Of a stretch of 35,609 bases of DNA, positions 26,861-35,392 are shown one piece after another. Both the position numbers and the translations under genes were made by a program. Positions within the stretch are counted from its first letter, which is position 1. Each line of letters starts with the position of its first letter. Where the stretch lies: NCBI GenBank assembly GCA_946410125.1, contig CAMJZF010000013.1:1-35609 (forward strand), given 5' to 3'. The notes under the pieces were generated by a model that saw only the letters and a list, made by a program, of their open reading frames with translations, was not told where the DNA came from and searched no databases. Source of the stretch: an uncultured Prevotellaceae bacterium (lineage in GTDB: Bacteria > Bacteroidota > Bacteroidia > Bacteroidales > Muribaculaceae).

Positions 26861-27370
26861 ATGAGACTTTTTAAATTCACATTTTTATTGGTCATCGCTT
26901 GTGCCATGCTCACGGGATGCGAGAAGATTAACAACAAGTCGCTTCCAGGATTTTCGGTACTCATCAACCTGGGCGACTATGGAAGGTGGAACACCTATGG
27001 CGTTCATGCTTTGGGTGAATATCGCGTTTTCAACCGAGCAAAGGGATTACCCTCCAATTTCCCTTATGACGTGAACACCTACACCGGTTTTGGCGGTGTG
27101 CTGCTCTTCATGGGGCAGGACATGCGAACACTTGAACCCGTGCCCTTTGCATTCGACATGGCATGTCCTGTGGAGCATGATGTAAACGTCACCATCACTA
27201 TAGACCCCGACAACCTTGATGCCGTGTGTTCCAAGTGCAAGTCGCGCTACGACGTTCTGATTGGGGCCGGAGGGCCCAAGAGCGGAATTGCTATCGACTA
27301 CAAAGTAGGGCTGAACGTCTATCAAGTGCGCCCCACCAGCAACGGAGGCTACATCATCACAAACTATTAG
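26861..27370 (+). CDS. Lipoprotein with Rieske-like fold and altered cluster motifs
   Basis: Lipobox MLTGC; CPVEH-x16-CSKCKSRYDV followed by GGPKSGIAIDYKVGLNVYQVR, similar to the Rieske CxH...CxxH...FD...G(P)A pattern. Confidence 0.65.
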   Translation: MRLFKFTFLLVIACAMLTGCEKINNKSLPGFSVLINLGDYGRWNTYGVHALGEYRVFNRAKGLPSNFPYDVNTYTGFGGVLLFMGQDMRTLEPVPFAFDMACPVEHDVNVTITIDPDNLDAVCSKCKSRYDVLIGAGGPKSGIAIDYKVGLNVYQVRPTSNGGYIITNY

Positions 27371-27371
27371 C

Positions 27372-27448
27372 CAGTTTTCAGTTCTCAGTTTTCAGTTGGG
27401 CGACAGCCCCTTTAACCTGTAACCGTTAACCTTTAAACCCTTAAACCC
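27372..27448 (+). repeat. CAGTTTTCAGTTCTCAGTTTTCAGTT array followed by a TTTAACC/TTAAACCC array
   Basis: Direct reading of 27372-27397 and 27411-27448, after the Rieske-like gene stop. Confidence 0.85.
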
Positions 27449-27587
27449 ATCTGAAATGCCACTCTTATCTTTACTCTAAAGTATATAGTAAGGCATAATT
27501 TCAAAAAAACTTTTGTTTTTTCTCAAAGAAATGAAAGTTTTTTTTTATTTTTGCACAAATAAAGAATAATCATAATTATAGATTACT

Positions 27588-28739
27588 ATGTTTCAGTTTA
27601 AAGTCCCCGATAAGATAATGATGGGCGACAACATTGTTGCCACAGCCGAAAACGTGTTTGGAGCCTATGGCAAGCATGCATTGATTGTTACAGGTCCTAT
27701 CGTGAGCCGCTCGACTATGACAGCAAGCCTTGAACGCACTCTTGACAGCGAGCGCATAAAATATACCGTCCTCCCTAATATTGAAGGAGAGCCCACAGTA
27801 AGCATGGTTGAGCAGGGCGTAAAAATGTATCAGGAGAATGGCTGCGACTTCATTATTGGTTTGGGAGGAGGCAGTCCCCTCGATGCTGCCAAAGCCATTG
27901 CAGCCATGACGGTCTTGCCTGGCTCGATAGCCGACTATAAAGGCTTCCGCATCGACAATGAGGTGTTGCCGCCGGTGATTTGTATCCCCACCACATCGGG
28001 TTCAGGTTCTGAGGTAACAAAATATACCATCATTACCGACGAGAACACCGGTGTAAAAATGTTCCTCTCGGGCGATGCCATGTTGCCTAAGATGGCAATG
28101 CTCGATTACACATTCTCCAATGGCTGCCCCAAGACTGTGACAGCTGCCACAGGCCTCGACGCATTGACACATGCTATCGAAGCATTTATTTCGGTTAACG
28201 CCCAGCCGTTGAGCGATGCCTTGGCATTAAGTGCCATCAAGCGAATAATGCGCTATTTGCCACAGGCTTATCGCGACGGCAGCAATGCAAAGGCTCGAAA
28301 GGAAATGTCAATTGCCGCATTGCAGGCAGGCATTTGCATCAACAACTCAAGCGTGACACTCGTCCACGGCATGAGTCGACCCATAGGGGCAAAATTCCAT
28401 GTCCCTCACGGCATGGCAAACGCCATGCTCCTCAAAACATGCCTTAACGACATGGAGATGTCGGCACGCCACAACCTGTCCCGCATCGCAACCTATCTGC
28501 GCATTCAGGCAGTAGACGAAATCGATGCCAGTGAGAAATTTGTCGAGGAGGTTGAGAAACTGATAGCAAAACTCGATGTCCCAAGTCTGAGCAAGTATGG
28601 TATCGACCGTGATGCCTATATGGCTGCTGTCGACGACATGAGCTTTGAAGCAATCATGAGCGGCAGTCCCTCGCATGCTCCGCGCGAATACACTGCCGAA
28701 GACATCAAGCATCTTTATATCAAGGCATTTGACGAATAA
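27588..28739 (+). CDS. Iron-containing alcohol dehydrogenase family protein
   Basis: IIGLGGGSPLDAAKAIAAM; ICIPTTSGSGSEVTKYTIITDE; GLDALTHAIEAFIS; LVHGMSRPIGAKFHVPHGMANAMLL. Confidence 0.94.
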   Translation: MFQFKVPDKIMMGDNIVATAENVFGAYGKHALIVTGPIVSRSTMTASLERTLDSERIKYTVLPNIEGEPTVSMVEQGVKMYQENGCDFIIGLGGGSPLDAAKAIAAMTVLPGSIADYKGFRIDNEVLPPVICIPTTSGSGSEVTKYTIITDENTGVKMFLSGDAMLPKMAMLDYTFSNGCPKTVTAATGLDALTHAIEAFISVNAQPLSDALALSAIKRIMRYLPQAYRDGSNAKARKEMSIAALQAGICINNSSVTLVHGMSRPIGAKFHVPHGMANAMLLKTCLNDMEMSARHNLSRIATYLRIQAVDEIDASEKFVEEVEKLIAKLDVPSLSKYGIDRDAYMAAVDDMSFEAIMSGSPSHAPREYTAEDIKHLYIKAFDE

Positions 28740-29869
28740 TGACATTTCTCAAAGTCAACACTTCTTATATTAAAAACACGATAGTGATGCTATCGTGTTT
28801 TATCACTACTATCTCGATGATGGGCTGCAATGGCAACAACAAGGGCTCTCAGGCAAGCCATGACACTGTTTCCTCCCACAGCATTGTCGATGACTCGGCA
28901 AGGATTGTGACTATTGCCATGACCGGTGACATAATGACCGGCACCACCTACCCCACTCCATGGCTTCCACCCAACGACGGCAAGGAGATATTCAACGACT
29001 GCAAGGAAATTCTGCGCAATGCCGATGTAGCTTGCGGTAACCTTGAAGGCGTGCTCGCCGACAGCGGCAATGCCCGCAAGGCAGGACGGCCTGGCACATT
29101 CTCTTTTTTGATGCCCACTAAGAGCGTTGACTTGCTTGTGGATGCCGGCTATGACTTCCTTGGTCTCGCCAACAACCACATCTTCGACTTTAGCGAGGAA
29201 GGCTGCCAGTCTACGGTCAACACATTGCAAAAAGCTGGAATAGGATTTGCAGGAATCAATGATGCCGAGTACAGCATTCGTGAGATTAATGGCGTGAGAT
29301 ATGGTTTTTGTGCCTTTGGTTTCAAGCGCTATAATCTCTCGGTTGACGACTCGGTAACAGTGAAACGCATTATCGGTCAACTCAGGCCCAAGGTCCACTT
29401 TGTGATAGTGAGCTTCCATGCAGGTCGAGAAGGTGCCGAGTTCAAGCACCTGCCACACGGACTGGAAACACATGCCGGGCAAAGCCGAGGCAATGCGCGA
29501 GTGTTTGCCCATCAGTGCATCGATTACGGAGCCGACATCGTGTATGGACACAGCCCTCACGTGTGCCGTGCCATGGAGCTCTACAAGGGGCACCTCATCG
29601 CCTATAGCCTGGGCAACTTTGCCACCCCAACAGGCATGAGACTTGAAGGAGAGCGCGGCTATGCCCCGGTGGTCACCGCCCGCCTCGACCGCCAAGGCAA
29701 GCTCATTGACGGCAAGATTCATTCCTTTATCCAGCGACGCAATGTCGGTCCACGGCGCGACACCACATGTAAGGTTGCCAAGGAAATAATGACGCTGACC
29801 CGCGAGGACATAAATGACAACAAACTAAATATTGCCCCTGATGGCACAATAACGACAAAAGAGACATGA
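28739..29869 (+). CDS. CapA-family (PGA_cap) lipoprotein, copy 1
   Basis: Lipobox SMMGC; IAMTGDIMTGT; NLEGVLAD; LGLANNHIFDF; VSFHAGREG; GADIVYGHSPHV; TAATG overlap with upstream gene. Confidence 0.88.
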   Translation: MTFLKVNTSYIKNTIVMLSCFITTISMMGCNGNNKGSQASHDTVSSHSIVDDSARIVTIAMTGDIMTGTTYPTPWLPPNDGKEIFNDCKEILRNADVACGNLEGVLADSGNARKAGRPGTFSFLMPTKSVDLLVDAGYDFLGLANNHIFDFSEEGCQSTVNTLQKAGIGFAGINDAEYSIREINGVRYGFCAFGFKRYNLSVDDSVTVKRIIGQLRPKVHFVIVSFHAGREGAEFKHLPHGLETHAGQSRGNARVFAHQCIDYGADIVYGHSPHVCRAMELYKGHLIAYSLGNFATPTGMRLEGERGYAPVVTARLDRQGKLIDGKIHSFIQRRNVGPRRDTTCKVAKEIMTLTREDINDNKLNIAPDGTITTKET

Positions 29870-30978
29870 AATCAATAAAATATCTATCCATAGCACTACT
29901 GGCAGCAATGGCTTCTTGTGTCAACGGCATTGGCACCGGCAACCCACAAGGCAGCAGCGACACCACCAGCACCGACTCAATCGCCAAAGATGAACCGGCA
30001 GCACAAAAAAGAATCATCGACACTGTCACAATTTCGATGAACGGCGACATGATGCTTGGCTCGATACAGCCCAACGTCATCATGCCCGCCAACGATGGCA
30101 AAGACCTGCTGCGCGATTGTGCCCAGATAATCAGGAGTGCCGATGTGGCTTGCGCTAATCTTGAAGGCGTGCTCGCCGACCACGGCACCACACGCAAGGC
30201 TCCGGGACCACTCTCCTACTCGTTTATGATGCCCACACGATTTGTCAACCTGCTCACCGATGCCGGATATGACTTCATGGGCATTGCCAACAACCATATT
30301 TATGACTTCTACAAAGAGGGCGTCAGGTCAACAATCAACACTTTGCGAGACGCAGGAATAGGAGTTGCTGGCACCAAAGACTGCGAAACGGCAATAAAAG
30401 AGATAAACGGCGTGAAATATGGCTTCTGCGCCTTTGGGCATGAGGATTACTCTCTCAAGACCCAAGACACTGCCACCGTGAAACGAATAGTTACCCAACT
30501 GCGCAAGGAGGTCGACATCGTGATAGTGAGCTTCCACGGTGGAGCTGAGGGGACAGAATGCCGACACGTGCCATTTGGCACCGAGTTTTTCCACAACATG
30601 AACCGTGGCGACGTGCGACAGTTTGCACATCTGTGCATCGACTGCGGAGCCGACATCGTGTTTGGCCACGGTCCACACGTGCCACGAGGCATGGAGCTCT
30701 ACCGCGACCACCTCATTGCCTACAGCCTTGGAAACTTTGCCACCCTGGGCATGAGCGTTACTGCCCAAACGGGCTATGCCCCACTGCTCGTTGCCCGTCT
30801 TGACGGTAACGGAAAGTTCATCGACGGCAAGATACACTCTTTCATACAAGGCTTTCGCACAGGTCCTCGACGCGACTCCAGCAATGCCGTCCCCAAGGAC
30901 ATGAGAGCACTTACCCTTGAAGACTTTAAAGACAACAAACTTAACATCGCCGACGACGGCACTATAACACAACTATGA
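29866..30978 (+). CDS. CapA-family (PGA_cap) lipoprotein, copy 2
   Basis: Lipobox AMASC; SMNGDMMLGS; NLEGVLADHGTT; MGIANNHIYDF; VSFHGGAEG; GADIVFGHGPHVPRGMELY; ATGA overlap with copy 1. Confidence 0.88.
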   Translation: MKSIKYLSIALLAAMASCVNGIGTGNPQGSSDTTSTDSIAKDEPAAQKRIIDTVTISMNGDMMLGSIQPNVIMPANDGKDLLRDCAQIIRSADVACANLEGVLADHGTTRKAPGPLSYSFMMPTRFVNLLTDAGYDFMGIANNHIYDFYKEGVRSTINTLRDAGIGVAGTKDCETAIKEINGVKYGFCAFGHEDYSLKTQDTATVKRIVTQLRKEVDIVIVSFHGGAEGTECRHVPFGTEFFHNMNRGDVRQFAHLCIDCGADIVFGHGPHVPRGMELYRDHLIAYSLGNFATLGMSVTAQTGYAPLLVARLDGNGKFIDGKIHSFIQGFRTGPRRDSSNAVPKDMRALTLEDFKDNKLNIADDGTITQL

Positions 30979-31604
30979 GACATTTATTAGTATTGATAAT
31001 GCTCGCTGCAGCACTGGCGGGCAATGCCTATGACGGAGTGAGCAAGCTCTTTGTCGAGGAGAATGGTGATTTGTTCAACTCACTGTCGCTCAGCACTCGA
31101 TATGAGTTGCTCAACAATTATGACCGCGAGACCAAAAGCGAAGTGACCAACAACCTGCACACTTCCGAATCAAGAATACTTGACTTGAGCAACGACTTCA
31201 TGAGGATTGCCACCTCATCGGGCAAAACGGTGGAGATGAAACTGCTCAAAAAGTCGGCACGCGACACCATAATCGCCGTTATCGAGACTGTTGACACGCG
31301 TCCCTACAAGGACAGCCGCATCTCTTTCTACGACACCAAGTGGAACAAGCTTCCCACCAAGAAATTCATCACCCTGCCCACTATCGACGACTTTTTCCTG
31401 CCTTCGGCTACCCGACAGCAGCGCGAGGAGCTGAAAAATGCAATCACTTTCACGATGATAGAGATGAAAATAGAGGGGAACACCCTGGTTGCCACATGCA
31501 ACCTTAGCGACTTTTTCATGGGTGAGAGTTTTAAGAGTTATTCAAGCATCGTAAAAGGCAAGATAGAGTATTCAATCAATAAGGCCAGTTTCAAGAAGAA
31601 ATGA
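30975..31604 (+). CDS. Exported DUF3256-like protein
   Basis: Signal peptide; LFNSLSLSTRYELLNNYDRETKSEVTNNLHTSESRILDLSNDFMRIATSSGKTVEMKLL resembles Bacteroidetes DUF3256; ATGA overlap. Confidence 0.6.
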   Translation: MRHLLVLIMLAAALAGNAYDGVSKLFVEENGDLFNSLSLSTRYELLNNYDRETKSEVTNNLHTSESRILDLSNDFMRIATSSGKTVEMKLLKKSARDTIIAVIETVDTRPYKDSRISFYDTKWNKLPTKKFITLPTIDDFFLPSATRQQREELKNAITFTMIEMKIEGNTLVATCNLSDFFMGESFKSYSSIVKGKIEYSINKASFKKK

Positions 31605-32896
31605 ACGAACCCTTATCATTAATAGAGTATAACTCACGCATCAAGCGCTTGCTCTACGACAGCAGCGTGCAAGAGTGCTGGGTCACCGCCGAGACCAGCG
31701 ACTTGAGGGTATCGAGAGGGCATTGCTACCTCGAACTTATTCAAAAGAACGAGCAAGGCGCCACCGTGGCAAGGCTCGGTGCCGTGATTTGGGCAAGCAC
31801 CTTTGCACAGCTTAACGCCTATTTTGCCAACACCACTGGGAAACAGCTCGCCTCGGCAATGAAGGTGATGGTGAAGGTAAGCACCAATTTCCATGAGATG
31901 TATGGCCTGAAGGCGGTCATCAACGACATCAATCCAGAGTACACACTTGGCGACATGGAGCGCATCAGGCGCGAAATTATCGCCAAGCTCACCGCTGACG
32001 GCATCATCGACATGAACAAGCAACTCGACTGGGGGCTCGCACCACAGCGCATTGCCGTGGTGTCGGCAAGCGGTGCCGCGGGCTACGGCGACTTTTGCAA
32101 CCAGCTGCACGGCAACGAGTTTGGACTAAAGTTCTACACCTGCCTCTTTGAATCGCCAATGCAGGGTGCCAACACCGTTCCGGGAGTCATAGCTGCTCTC
32201 GACCGTATCGCCGCCCACGAAGACATGTTTGACTGCGTGGTAATAATTAGAGGCGGAGGGTCAACGAGCGACCTCAATTCATTTGACAACTACGACCTTG
32301 CCGCCAACATCGCCCAATTCCCCTTGCCAATCATCACGGGCATTGGGCACGACCGCGACGTTACTATCCCCGACATGGTGTCGAAACTGCACGTCAAGAC
32401 ACCTACTGCCGCAGCACAGTTCCTGGTGCAATGCGGTGCGGCACAACTCGACCGACTTAATGCCCTGGCGACTGAGGTAGTAAACTCGTCGCGAGAGGCA
32501 ATAACACATGCACGCGAGCAACTTGCCTACTATGGCAACTTCCTGCCGCTTTCGGCACAGAAACTCGTGGAAACAAGCCGCGCCAAGTTAATGAACTACA
32601 CACAGGCAATTCCCATGGTTCTGAAGTCGCGCATCTCCAACGAGGGTATTAGGTTGCAACGATATGTCGACATTGCCAAGGCGGCTGCAGCCGGACGCAT
32701 GGAGCGAGAGCGCATGCGACTCGGCTCACTTGCCGACAAAGTGACCCTGCTCTCGCCACAAAACACCCTTAACCGAGGCTATTCTCTCACCACGCTCAAC
32801 GGCCACGTTGTTACCAGCGCCACCGCCATCGGTGCCGGTGACAGGCTTGTAACCACATTAAAGGATGGCACAGTACAAAGTATTGTAGAACAATAA
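31601..32896 (+). CDS. xseA: Exodeoxyribonuclease VII large subunit
   Basis: OB-fold N-term; IAVVSASGAAGYGDFCNQL; VVIIRGGGSTSDLNSFDNYDLA; ITGIGHDRDVTIPDMV; TPTAAAQFLV; NRGYSLT. Confidence 0.95.
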   Translation: MNEPLSLIEYNSRIKRLLYDSSVQECWVTAETSDLRVSRGHCYLELIQKNEQGATVARLGAVIWASTFAQLNAYFANTTGKQLASAMKVMVKVSTNFHEMYGLKAVINDINPEYTLGDMERIRREIIAKLTADGIIDMNKQLDWGLAPQRIAVVSASGAAGYGDFCNQLHGNEFGLKFYTCLFESPMQGANTVPGVIAALDRIAAHEDMFDCVVIIRGGGSTSDLNSFDNYDLAANIAQFPLPIITGIGHDRDVTIPDMVSKLHVKTPTAAAQFLVQCGAAQLDRLNALATEVVNSSREAITHAREQLAYYGNFLPLSAQKLVETSRAKLMNYTQAIPMVLKSRISNEGIRLQRYVDIAKAAAAGRMERERMRLGSLADKVTLLSPQNTLNRGYSLTTLNGHVVTSATAIGAGDRLVTTLKDGTVQSIVEQ

Positions 32897-32910
32897 CACC
32901 TATATTATAT

Positions 32911-33123
32911 ATGGAAAATCAAGAAATCAACAAGTTGACCTATACCCAAGCCGTTAACGAGCTTGAGGAGATTGTAAAGAAGATGCAAAGCCCCGAGTGC
33001 AGCATCGACAACCTGAGCCAGTACACCGCTCGCTCGCTGCAGCTGCTCAAGGTGTGCAAAGCCAAACTCACCGAGACCGACAAGGAACTGAAAAAAGTCC
33101 TTGACGAAATGAGCGACAACTAA
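32911..33123 (+). CDS. xseB: Exodeoxyribonuclease VII small subunit
   Basis: 70 aa; LTYTQAVNELEEIVKKMQSPECSIDNLSQYTARSLQLLKVCKAKL; immediately downstream of xseA. Confidence 0.92.
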   Translation: MENQEINKLTYTQAVNELEEIVKKMQSPECSIDNLSQYTARSLQLLKVCKAKLTETDKELKKVLDEMSDN

Positions 33124-33154
33124 AAACTGACAACTGATAACTGACAACTGACAG
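33122..33154 (+). repeat. Heptad array AACTGAC AACTGAT AACTGAC AACTGAC between xseB and the DUF2007 gene
   Basis: taaaaactgacaactgataactgacaactgacagct; fills nearly all of the 33-bp gap. Confidence 0.9.
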
Positions 33155-33156
33155 CT

Positions 33157-33402
33157 ATGGACAAAGAAGACGAAATTGTTGTTTTTGACATGTACAACAG
33201 CCCCATCGAGGCCAACATTGTCAAGGGCGTTCTCGAGAGCAACGGAGTGATTGCCGGTGTGATGGGCGACTCTACCGCCAATGCGCTCATGCAAGGCTTC
33301 TCACAAGGCACAATGAGGGTAGTGGTCTTTCGCCGAGACCTGCAAAAGGCTCATGAAATAATGCGTGCCAATCCCATCGAAGACCTGAGCAGCAACGAGT
33401 AA
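33157..33402 (+). CDS. DUF2007-type (putative signal-transducing) protein
   Basis: EIVVFDMYNSPIEANIVKGVLESNGVIAGVMGDSTAN...MRVVVFRRDLQKAHEIM. Confidence 0.75.
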   Translation: MDKEDEIVVFDMYNSPIEANIVKGVLESNGVIAGVMGDSTANALMQGFSQGTMRVVVFRRDLQKAHEIMRANPIEDLSSNE

Positions 33403-33498
33403 ACACACACTCGCCGCCACCTTCTCAACGGCGACACATCACAAGGGCCAAGTCACAAAAAGGGGTTTTATCCCAAATTGGTCATTAGGATTGGGGGT

Positions 33499-34197
33499 TT
33501 ATTCATTCCCTAACAGGACATCATAGACAGCGGTCACGTCGGCACTGGTCACGAAGCCGTCACCGTTAACGTCGGCAGTCTCAGCAAAGGTGTCGTCGGT
33601 ACCCAGCATAATGTCATAAATGGCGGTTACGTCGGCACTGGTCACAAAGCCGTCGCCGTTAACGTCGCCATAGATTGCCGGCAACCCTGTGCCATCGCCA
33701 AGCCCTTCAATAATCACTTTTCGCATCGACAGCACACAATAGGTGTCGGCATTCCAGCAAGCAAAGCGCACCTTGAAACGCGGCACCCTAATGGCGCGGA
33801 TGTCAAACTCCACCGTGAAAAACCGCTCAAGCTGCTTGTTGGTAAACTTGTGGAACACGCTCATGAGCACATTGTCTTCCTCATCAAGAATCTCAATAGT
33901 GGGCGATCCCTTAGTGGCATTATACCTGTCATTATTATAGAACGGCGAATAGGCCGTTACATCAACGACGATAGTGTCATTCCTTTTCTCAATCAGTGGC
34001 GAGACGAGAGTATAGTCGGTGCCGTTATTGCTGTGGAAGAGCGTGATTTTGTTCTGGCTGATGTTCTCGGTGTTCAAATCCATGTTGTCACGGGTGTACA
34101 CCCAGTCTTCATAGTGGTTTTGGTCAAAGAGCGCCACTTGCTCGGCATGAGCAGCAACAGTGGCAAGCATTAGGAGGGCTAAAACAATTTTTTTCAT
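33499..34197 (-). CDS. Exported protein with C-terminal dockerin type I-like domain
   Basis: Likely start MKKIVLALLMLATVAAHA (ORF opens at 34251); two Ca-binding-like repeats DVNGDGFVTSADVTAIYDIMLG and DVNGDGFVTSADVTAVYDVLLG, 31 aa apart, at the extreme C-terminus. Confidence 0.85.
   Translation of the reverse strand: MKKIVLALLMLATVAAHAEQVALFDQNHYEDWVYTRDNMDLNTENISQNKITLFHSNNGTDYTLVSPLIEKRNDTIVVDVTAYSPFYNNDRYNATKGSPTIEILDEEDNVLMSVFHKFTNKQLERFFTVEFDIRAIRVPRFKVRFACWNADTYCVLSMRKVIIEGLGDGTGLPAIYGDVNGDGFVTSADVTAIYDIMLGTDDTFAETADVNGDGFVTSADVTAVYDVLLGNE
33537..33668 (-). repeat. 93-bp-period duplication encoding the two dockerin half-repeats
   Basis: acgtcggcactggtcacgaagccgtcaccgttaacgtcg (33537-33575) vs acgtcggcactggtcacaaagccgtcgccgttaacgtcg (33630-33668). 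Confidence 0.85.
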
Positions 34198-34220
34198 ATT
34201 GCTGGTTATTTTTTCTTTTG

Positions 34221-34252
34221 CAAAAATAACAATTTTAATCATAACCTGCAAA
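34221..34252 (-). promoter_or_regulatory. Bacteroidetes-type promoter for the dockerin protein gene
   Basis: Minus strand TTTG (34252-34249), N20, TATTTTTG (34228-34221); 24 bp upstream of the likely ATG. Confidence 0.7.
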
Positions 34253-34307
34253 TATGTTGACTAAAACATCACAGCCACGAGGGGTTGTGTATTTCAATTG
34301 TGTTGAT

Positions 34308-34315
34308 TAACTTTG
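34308..34315 (+). promoter_or_regulatory. Candidate Bacteroidetes -7 element for mltG
   Basis: TAACTTTG matches TAnnTTTG, 18 bp upstream of the likely ATG at 34334. Confidence 0.5.
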
Positions 34316-34333
34316 CACAAAATTACAAAAATC

Positions 34334-35392
34334 ATGGCAAAATCAAGGAAGAAACATAACAAGAGAAGCTTCACAATGCCCAAGTGGATAAGAATCACGG
34401 CCATAGCAGCACTTGTGCTTGTTGCCGTGGGAGCAATATTGGCCTCACCCTATCTCACCACCACAAGCGACAAAGAAACCACCTTGTACCTGCGGCGAGG
34501 CACAAGCAACGATGCCGTTGCCGACTCGCTCGCCAAGATTACCAGCGAGAAGTTTGCCTCTAAGGTGATGCAACTCGTTGCCATGACCAATGGCGACCTG
34601 AGCTCACGCCAGGGAGCGTTCAACATCGATGAAGGCGAGAGTGCCTTGAACCTTGCCATTAAGCTGCGCCGCGGTGCCCCCGACGAGGTAAAGGTTACCA
34701 TCAACAACATCCGCACCAAGGAAGACCTTGCCAAGCGGCTCGCCAAGCGCCTGATGATGACCAAGGAAGAGATGCTCAGGGCTTTAAACGACAAGGAACT
34801 GTGTGCTGCCTACGATAAAAATCCAGACAACATAACCGGCATTTTCCTCCCCGACACCTATCAGTTCCTCTGGGACATTGAGCCTGCCAAGCTCATTGAG
34901 CACATGAGCCGGTACAGCAACAAGTTTTGGGACGACCAGCGCAAGGAGAAAGCCAGCAAGTTAGGGCTCACCCCCGACGAGGTGGTGGCTCTCGCCGCCA
35001 TCGTGGAGGGCGAGACCGCCAAGGCCGACGAGAAAGGGAAGGTGGCAAGGCTCTACCTCAACCGCCTCAAGAAGCACATCAAGCTGCAGGCCGACCCAAC
35101 TGTAAAATTTGCACTGCAGAACTTTGCCCTACGCCGCATCACATTTGCCGACACCAGCGTGCCGTCGCCCTGGAACACCTACTATGTCGAGGGACTGCCG
35201 CCAGGCCCCATCTGCATCCCCGACAAAGCCTCGATCGACGCCGTTCTTGACGCTCCCGAGCACAACTACATCTACATGTGTGCCAAGGAAGACTTTTCGG
35301 GCTATCACAACTTTGCCGAGACCTACCAGGAGCACGAAGCCTTTGCCGCGCGCTATCACCAGGCATTAAAAGAAAAAGGCATCCGCCGATAA
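34334..35392 (+). CDS. mltG: Endolytic transglycosylase MltG (YceG-like)
   Basis: Likely start MAKSRKKHNK; TM; GIFLPDTYQFLWD; LAAIVEGETAKADEKGKVARLYLNRLKKHIKLQADPTVKFAL; YYVEGLPPGPICIPDKASIDAVL. Confidence 0.94.
   Translation: MAKSRKKHNKRSFTMPKWIRITAIAALVLVAVGAILASPYLTTTSDKETTLYLRRGTSNDAVADSLAKITSEKFASKVMQLVAMTNGDLSSRQGAFNIDEGESALNLAIKLRRGAPDEVKVTINNIRTKEDLAKRLAKRLMMTKEEMLRALNDKELCAAYDKNPDNITGIFLPDTYQFLWDIEPAKLIEHMSRYSNKFWDDQRKEKASKLGLTPDEVVALAAIVEGETAKADEKGKVARLYLNRLKKHIKLQADPTVKFALQNFALRRITFADTSVPSPWNTYYVEGLPPGPICIPDKASIDAVLDAPEHNYIYMCAKEDFSGYHNFAETYQEHEAFAARYHQALKEKGIRR

Noticed and set aside
26861-27370. Canonical Rieske [2Fe-2S] protein
   Set aside because: Ligand motifs are CxxxH and CxxC instead of CxH and CxxH, so a normal Rieske cluster cannot be assumed.
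28790-29722. Long minus-strand ORF (310 aa) opposite capA copy 1
   Set aside because: It shadows a well-supported coding gene; lacks recognisable motifs, and similar antisense ORFs occur opposite most genes here from codon composition.
28739-30978. Poly-gamma-glutamate capsule biosynthesis locus
   Set aside because: Only CapA-like proteins are present; no capB/capC, so capsule assignment is unsupported.
27588-33402. Possible defence island (nuclease plus unknown genes)
   Set aside because: xseA/xseB are housekeeping ExoVII subunits and neighbours are envelope or metabolic proteins; no defence-associated domains seen.
33499-34197. Cellulosome component
   Set aside because: A dockerin alone, without cohesin, scaffoldin or CAZymes nearby, does not support a cellulosome.
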